From positions 1-5,016 of the forward strand of contig JAFNWZ010000061.1 in the NCBI GenBank assembly GCA_017379255.1: a DNA stretch of 5,016 bases, in the 5' to 3' direction. Every line of letters begins with the position of its first letter. Within the stretch, counting starts at the first letter, position 1. Below, piece after piece: positions 1 to 5,016 of this stretch. This DNA is from Akkermansia sp. GTDB lineage: Bacteria; Verrucomicrobiota; Verrucomicrobiia; Verrucomicrobiales; Akkermansiaceae. The notes under the pieces are model-generated. The model saw only the letters and a program-made list of their open reading frames with translations. It searched no databases and was not told where the DNA came from. A program made the translations under genes and the position numbers.

Positions 1-319
1 AGTTACCCTGCCCCTGCACCAGGATGTCGCGCATGTTCCAGGGCTGGGCCATGGTCACCAGCGTACCGTAGGCGGACTGGTCACCGTGCGGGTGGTAGTC
101 ACCGATGGTATCACCCACGATTTTACCGCACTTGATGGTACCCTTGCTGGGCACAAGCCCCAGTTCGTGCATGGCATACAGCACGCGGCGCTGGGAGGGT
201 TTGAGGCCATCTCGCACGTCCGGCAGGGCGCGGGAGATAATCACCGACATGGAGTAGTCCAGGAAGCTGCGGGAGACCTCCTCTGCCACATCGACGGGAC
301 GAATTCTTGTTTCGCTCAT
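1..319 (-). CDS. gyrA: DNA gyrase subunit A, N-terminal part (runs off left edge)
   Basis: GyrA is the breakage-reunion subunit of DNA gyrase, which forms an A2B2 complex that introduces negative supercoils using ATP. Reading the minus strand from ATG at 319-317 gives 106 codons. The start [20 protein letters not shown] leads into the conserved family stretch [17 protein letters not shown] (residues 25-41), then RRVLYAM (44-50), [13 protein letters not shown] (68-80) and MAQPW (90-94), ending at QGQGN. The catalytic tyrosine (E. coli Tyr122) lies beyond the window edge. The quinolone-resistance region reads [11 protein letters not shown]: the residues equivalent to E. coli Ser83 and Asp87 are Gln81 and Gly85. 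The gene follows gyrB by 21 bases in the same direction, so it is probably cotranscribed and perhaps translationally coupled. ParC of topoisomerase IV is the main alternative, but the adjacent gyrB and the N-terminal sequence favour gyrA. Confidence 0.95.
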   Translation of the reverse strand, partial: MSETRIRPVDVAEEVSRSFLDYSMSVIISRALPDVRDGLKPSQRRVLYAMHELGLVPSKGTIKCGKIVGDTIGDYHPHGDQSAYGTLVTMAQPWNMRDILVQGQGN

Positions 320-340
320 AATCAGGAAAAAAAGTTAGGG
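320..340 (-). promoter_or_regulatory. gyrB-gyrA junction: tandem stops and pyrimidine-rich start region without Shine-Dalgarno
   Basis: Read on the minus strand, the gyrB TAA stop (343-341) is followed by CCC and a second in-frame TAA (337-335). A pyrimidine tract CTTTTTTTCC with seven T (333-327) comes next, then TGATT and the gyrA ATG. There is no purine-rich Shine-Dalgarno sequence in the gap. Initiation may therefore rely on coupling to gyrB termination, on an S1-like protein binding the U-rich tract, or on an unstructured start; this is inference. No GC-rich hairpin precedes the T run, so it does not look like a terminator. Confidence 0.6.
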
Positions 341-2937
<2,597 letters not shown>

Positions 2938-2938
<1 letters not shown>

Positions 2939-2965
2939 TTATATAGTGCGTCATTTTTACAGAAA
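2938..2965 (-). promoter_or_regulatory. Possible distal gyrB promoter overlapping the proximal one
   Basis: A second perfect -10 box, TATAAT within TATATAAT (minus strand 2945-2938; box 2943-2938), shares its last T with the -35 box of the proximal promoter. The best -35 candidate, TTTCTG at 2965-2960 with 16-base spacing, is poor. A start near 2931 would give a leader of about 30 bases beginning with the CG palindrome, which could fold into a 5-bp hairpin with loop GUAC, and ending with GGGCGG five bases before the ATG as a weak Shine-Dalgarno sequence. Confidence 0.4.
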
Positions 2966-3149
2966 TCGCGTCACAAGGGCTCTAATTATCGTTTGCACCC
3001 CATTCCGGACATCTGTTCCACACACCGCACCAACGCGTTTTAACCGCATTCTACAAGCATAAGGGGTTTCCCATTACCAGATTAAAACATATTCCACTTG
3101 TACTCAACCCGCGGGACGCCCAAACAAGACATATTCAAAGCACAGCACA
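2946..3149. other. Central part of gyrB-mpl divergent intergenic region, no feature recognised
   Basis: These roughly 200 bases are more AT-rich than the flanking genes and hold no coding signal I would accept. A GATAAT hexamer on the minus strand (2990-2985) and a TTGCAC on the plus strand (2993-2998) have no convincing partner boxes. No tRNA fold, strong terminator hairpin or riboswitch was recognised. The whole non-coding gap between the two divergent ATGs is 2900-3231. Confidence 0.6.
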
Positions 3150-3180
3150 TTGCATGCCCTAAAAAATACTTGCATTGCCC
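3150..3180 (+). repeat. Direct repeat TTGCATGCCC / TTGCATTGCCC ahead of mpl
   Basis: TTGCATGCCC at 3150-3159 recurs with one inserted T as TTGCATTGCCC at 3170-3180. The copies start exactly 20 bases apart, about two helical turns, separated by an A-rich stretch (AAAAAA at 3161-3166). The second copy forms the -35 region of the proposed mpl promoter, so the pair could be an operator or chance. Function is unknown. Confidence 0.4.
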
Positions 3181-3198
3181 CGGCAGATGGGCTAAGCT
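3170..3198 (+). promoter_or_regulatory. Probable mpl promoter (TTGCAT-N17-TAAGCT)
   Basis: TTGCAT at 3170-3175 and TAAGCT at 3193-3198 are separated by exactly 17 bases, with an A-tract just upstream at 3161-3166. Each box matches the E. coli consensus at only three of six positions. Support comes from the same architecture (TTGCAC-N17-TAAAGT) in front of the next plus-strand gene. A start near 3205 would give a leader of about 27 bases that includes the AGGAA ribosome-binding site. Confidence 0.55.
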
Positions 3199-3222
3199 CC
3201 TGGGCACTTCTACGCATTGTTC

Positions 3223-3227
3223 AGGAA
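3223..3227 (+). promoter_or_regulatory. mpl ribosome-binding site, decides the ATG start
   Basis: AGGAA lies four bases before the ATG at 3232. It is the only clear Shine-Dalgarno-like sequence at any of the four gene starts here. It supports the ATG over an in-frame TTG at 3217, which would place this motif inside the coding sequence. Confidence 0.65.
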
Positions 3228-3231
3228 CTAT

Positions 3232-4668
3232 ATGAAACACGTTCACTTTCTCGGAATTTGTGGCACCGCCATGGGGGCAGTTGCATCAGCCATGGCACGC
3301 AGGGGCTACGTGGTCACCGGCACAGATGCCAATGTGTACCCGCCCATGTCCACCTTCCTCGAAAGCGAGGGGATTCAGATTTTCCAGGGCTACAACCCGG
3401 CCAACATTCCGGCAGATACCGACCTCGTGGTGATTGGCAATGCCATGAGCCGCGGCAACATCGAGGTGGAAGCCGTCATGGATAACCGCCTGCGCTACAT
3501 GAGCCTGCCGGAAACCATGAAGGAATTCTTCCTCTGGGGCAAGCGGAACCTGGTAGTGACCGGCACCCACGGCAAAACCACCACTACATCCATGCTTGCA
3601 TGGATGCTGGAGGCCAATGGGCAGAACCCCAGCTTCATGATTGGCGGTATTGCCCGCAACCTGGGGCGCGGCGGCCGCTTCACCGATTCTGATTTCTGCG
3701 TGCTGGAGGGCGATGAGTACGACACCTCTTTCTTCGACAAGCGCTCCAAGTTCCTGCACTACCTGCCCGAAGTGGTCATCATCAACAACATTGAGATGGA
3801 CCACGCGGACATCTACGCCAATGTGGATGAAATCAAGCTTTCCTTCAAGCGCCTGCTGCGCGTTGTACCGCGCAACGGTGTCGTCTTCATCAACGCAGAC
3901 TGCCCGAACTGTGCCGATGTGCGCCAGCACGCCGCCAGCGAGCTCAAAATGGTGAAGATGGTAAGCGTGGGCCTGGGTGAAGAGGCAGATGTGCGCATCA
4001 CGGACATCGAACACCGCACCGATGGCTGCAGCTTCACCCTGCAGACTGCCCCGGCAGAAGAGGGCGGACAGCCCTGCCCGCTGAACGGCGAGCGCTTCGA
4101 CGTGCCCATGATTGGCGATTTCAACGTCCGCAACGCCGCGATGGCCGCCTGCGCCGCCTCCTTTGCCGGGCTGAGCGCCGGGCAGATTCGCGCAGCCCTG
4201 GGCAGCTTTGAAGGCGTGGCACGCCGCCAGGAGGTGCGAGGCACGGTGAATGGCGTCACCGTGGTGGATGACTTTGCCCACCACCCCACCGCCATCAGCC
4301 TGGCCATCGAAGGTCTGCGCCAGCGTTACCCCAAGAGCCGCCTGTGGGTACTCTTTGAACCGCGCAGCAACACCACCATCCGCAACCTGTTCCAGAAAGA
4401 ACTGGCGGAGTCACTTTCCGGCGCAGATTTTGCCGTCATCGCCCCCATTGAAAACCACAAGAAACTCCTCCCGGAGCAGCGGCTGGATGAAGAGCAGCTG
4501 CTGGCCGACATCCGCGCTGCCGGCACCGAGGCCTACGTGGGTAAGAATGTGGATGACATTGTGGCGCATGTGGTCACCCATGTGCACCCGGGCGATGTGC
4601 TGCTCGTCATGAGCAACGGAGGCTTCGGCGGCATCCACAACAAGCTGCTCATCGGCCTTGCGCAGTAA
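3232..4668 (+). CDS. mpl: UDP-N-acetylmuramate:L-alanyl-gamma-D-glutamyl-meso-diaminopimelate ligase (murein peptide ligase)
   Basis: Mpl is a cytoplasmic Mur ligase of wall recycling: with ATP it joins the recovered tripeptide L-Ala-D-Glu-mDAP to UDP-MurNAc, bypassing MurC, MurD and MurE. The 478-residue product fits the family length (E. coli about 457). The N-terminal nucleotide-binding fold has HFLGICGTAMG (5-15) and the Mpl-typical TDANVYPPMST (31-41) and IGNAMSRGN (68-76). The central ATPase domain has the P-loop GTHGKTTT (111-118), DEYDTSFFDKRSKF (161-174) and NNIEMDHADIY (185-195). The C-terminal domain has DDFAHHPTA (346-354), EPRSNT (376-381) and LVMSNGGFGGIH (458-469). YPPMST, FFDKRSKF and SNGGFGGIH distinguish it from MurC. 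It diverges from gyrB and ends at TAA just before a terminator, so it appears monocistronic. Its presence implies mDAP-containing peptidoglycan. Confidence 0.96.
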   Translation: MKHVHFLGICGTAMGAVASAMARRGYVVTGTDANVYPPMSTFLESEGIQIFQGYNPANIPADTDLVVIGNAMSRGNIEVEAVMDNRLRYMSLPETMKEFFLWGKRNLVVTGTHGKTTTTSMLAWMLEANGQNPSFMIGGIARNLGRGGRFTDSDFCVLEGDEYDTSFFDKRSKFLHYLPEVVIINNIEMDHADIYANVDEIKLSFKRLLRVVPRNGVVFINADCPNCADVRQHAASELKMVKMVSVGLGEEADVRITDIEHRTDGCSFTLQTAPAEEGGQPCPLNGERFDVPMIGDFNVRNAAMAACAASFAGLSAGQIRAALGSFEGVARRQEVRGTVNGVTVVDDFAHHPTAISLAIEGLRQRYPKSRLWVLFEPRSNTTIRNLFQKELAESLSGADFAVIAPIENHKKLLPEQRLDEEQLLADIRAAGTEAYVGKNVDDIVAHVVTHVHPGDVLLVMSNGGFGGIHNKLLIGLAQ

Positions 4669-4676
4669 ACTTTTCC

Positions 4677-4704
4677 AGCCCCGCAAAACGCGGGGCTTTT
4701 TCTT
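4677..4704 (+). terminator. Rho-independent terminator of mpl
   Basis: A perfect 8-bp stem AGCCCCGC / GCGGGGCT (4677-4684 with 4690-4697) closes a five-base loop AAAAC and runs into TTTTCTT. It starts nine bases after the mpl stop codon. The end of the T-tract overlaps the -35 box of the next gene. Confidence 0.9.
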
Positions 4705-4731
4705 GCACCCCGACCACTGCTGTGCTAAAGT
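4703..4731 (+). promoter_or_regulatory. Promoter of secreted-protein gene (TTGCAC-N17-TAAAGT), apparently leaderless
   Basis: TTGCAC at 4703-4708 and TAAAGT at 4726-4731 (four of six matches to TATAAT) have a 17-base spacer. Only six bases separate the -10 box from the ATG at 4738, which is the normal distance to a transcription start, so the message probably begins at or next to the A of the start codon. The box overlaps the terminator T-tract, so the gene seems separately transcribed from mpl. Confidence 0.6.
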
Positions 4732-4737
4732 GGCAGC

Positions 4738-5016
4738 ATGAAACGCTTTTTCCTCATTCTCCTGGCCCTGGTCTGCCTGCTCCCCGTACAGGCCAAGGTT
4801 GATGCCGGACAGCTGCTGGGCGGGCTGCTGCAAATGGTCAGTGAACCGCAGGCAGCCGGAACCACCCCTGCCCCCGCCAAGGAACCCGGGCTGGGAGAGC
4901 AGATTATGCTCACCCTGCGCGGCGCAACCGATGCCGTGATGGAAAGTTACAAGGAAGAAGGCCGCGCGTACGCCCGAGAAGTGGGAGATATCATCACCCA
5001 GCGCATCATGGAGGAC
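4738..5016 (+). CDS. Secreted or periplasmic protein of unknown function, N-terminal part (runs off right edge)
   Basis: The reading frame from ATG at 4738 stays open for 93 codons to the window end. Residues 1-19, MKRFFLILLALVCLLPVQA, are a textbook Sec signal peptide: basic n-region, leucine-rich core, and VQA as a type I signal peptidase site before Lys20. Cys13 is not in a lipobox, so it is not a lipoprotein. A short LLGGLLQMV segment (26-34) is followed by a Pro/Ala/Thr-rich linker (about 37-50), then a probably helical, charged stretch (52-93) with ATDAVMESYKEEGRAYAREV. I do not recognise the family. There is no Shine-Dalgarno sequence; the -10 box position suggests a leaderless message. 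Codon use with G or C at third positions matches mpl and supports coding. Confidence 0.8.
   Translation, partial: MKRFFLILLALVCLLPVQAKVDAGQLLGGLLQMVSEPQAAGTTPAPAKEPGLGEQIMLTLRGATDAVMESYKEEGRAYAREVGDIITQRIMED

Noticed and set aside
3014..3022. A DnaA-box-like TGTTCCACA near gyrB, hinting at a replication origin.
   Set aside because: It matches only seven of nine bases of TTATCCACA, is single, and there is no dnaA, dnaN or AT-rich unwinding region nearby.
3064..3072. A possible small hairpin GGG-GTTT-CCC region in the intergenic spacer as a terminator or small RNA element.
   Set aside because: A three-base stem without a T-tract is too weak to call.
3217..3231. An upstream in-frame TTG start for mpl adding five residues.
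   Set aside because: AGGAA is well placed for the ATG at 3232, and family members begin just before the HFLGICGT motif, so the ATG fits better.
3286..4284. A 332-codon open frame on the minus strand, opposite mpl.
   Set aside because: Same pattern: a His/Ala/Val-rich shadow of a well-supported gene, with no family motif.

Overview
The window looks like ordinary chromosomal housekeeping DNA from a GC-rich bacterium, probably of the Planctomycetes-Verrucomicrobia-Chlamydiae group and perhaps Akkermansia-like. That placement is inferred from protein sequence remembered without a search: the GyrA stretch running from LKPSQRR to [11 protein letters not shown], the GyrB segment [16 protein letters not shown], and the presence of Mpl, which implies diaminopimelate-type peptidoglycan. 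No phage, IS, CRISPR, tRNA or rRNA sequence was seen.

Layout: (1) 1-319, minus strand, the first 106 codons of gyrA, running off the left edge. (2) 341-2899, minus strand, a complete gyrB of 852 codons, 21 bases ahead of gyrA in the same direction, so the two form a gyrBA operon. (3) 2900-3231, a 332-base divergent intergenic region holding the gyrB promoter(s) at its left end and the mpl promoter at its right end. (4) 3232-4668, plus strand, a complete mpl (murein peptide ligase, 478 codons). (5) 4677-4704, a rho-independent terminator whose T-tract abuts the next promoter. (6) 4738-5016, plus strand, the first 93 codons of an unrecognised protein with a Sec signal peptide, running off the right edge.

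GyrA and GyrB form DNA gyrase, which introduces negative supercoils. Mpl recycles the wall tripeptide into UDP-MurNAc-tripeptide. The two transcription units share only a divergent spacer; no functional link is evident.

The points most worth a second look are regulatory or in single residues. The gyrB promoter has a spacer of almost pure alternating CG (14-bp perfect palindrome, Z-DNA-prone) between its -35 and -10 boxes, which is attractive for a gene that must sense supercoiling. The GyrA quinolone-binding positions equivalent to E. coli Ser83 and Asp87 are Gln and Gly. Several starts lack a Shine-Dalgarno sequence, and one (the secreted protein) looks fully leaderless. The mpl and secreted-protein promoters share a TTGCA-N18-TAA architecture. 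No wholly new multi-gene system is visible.
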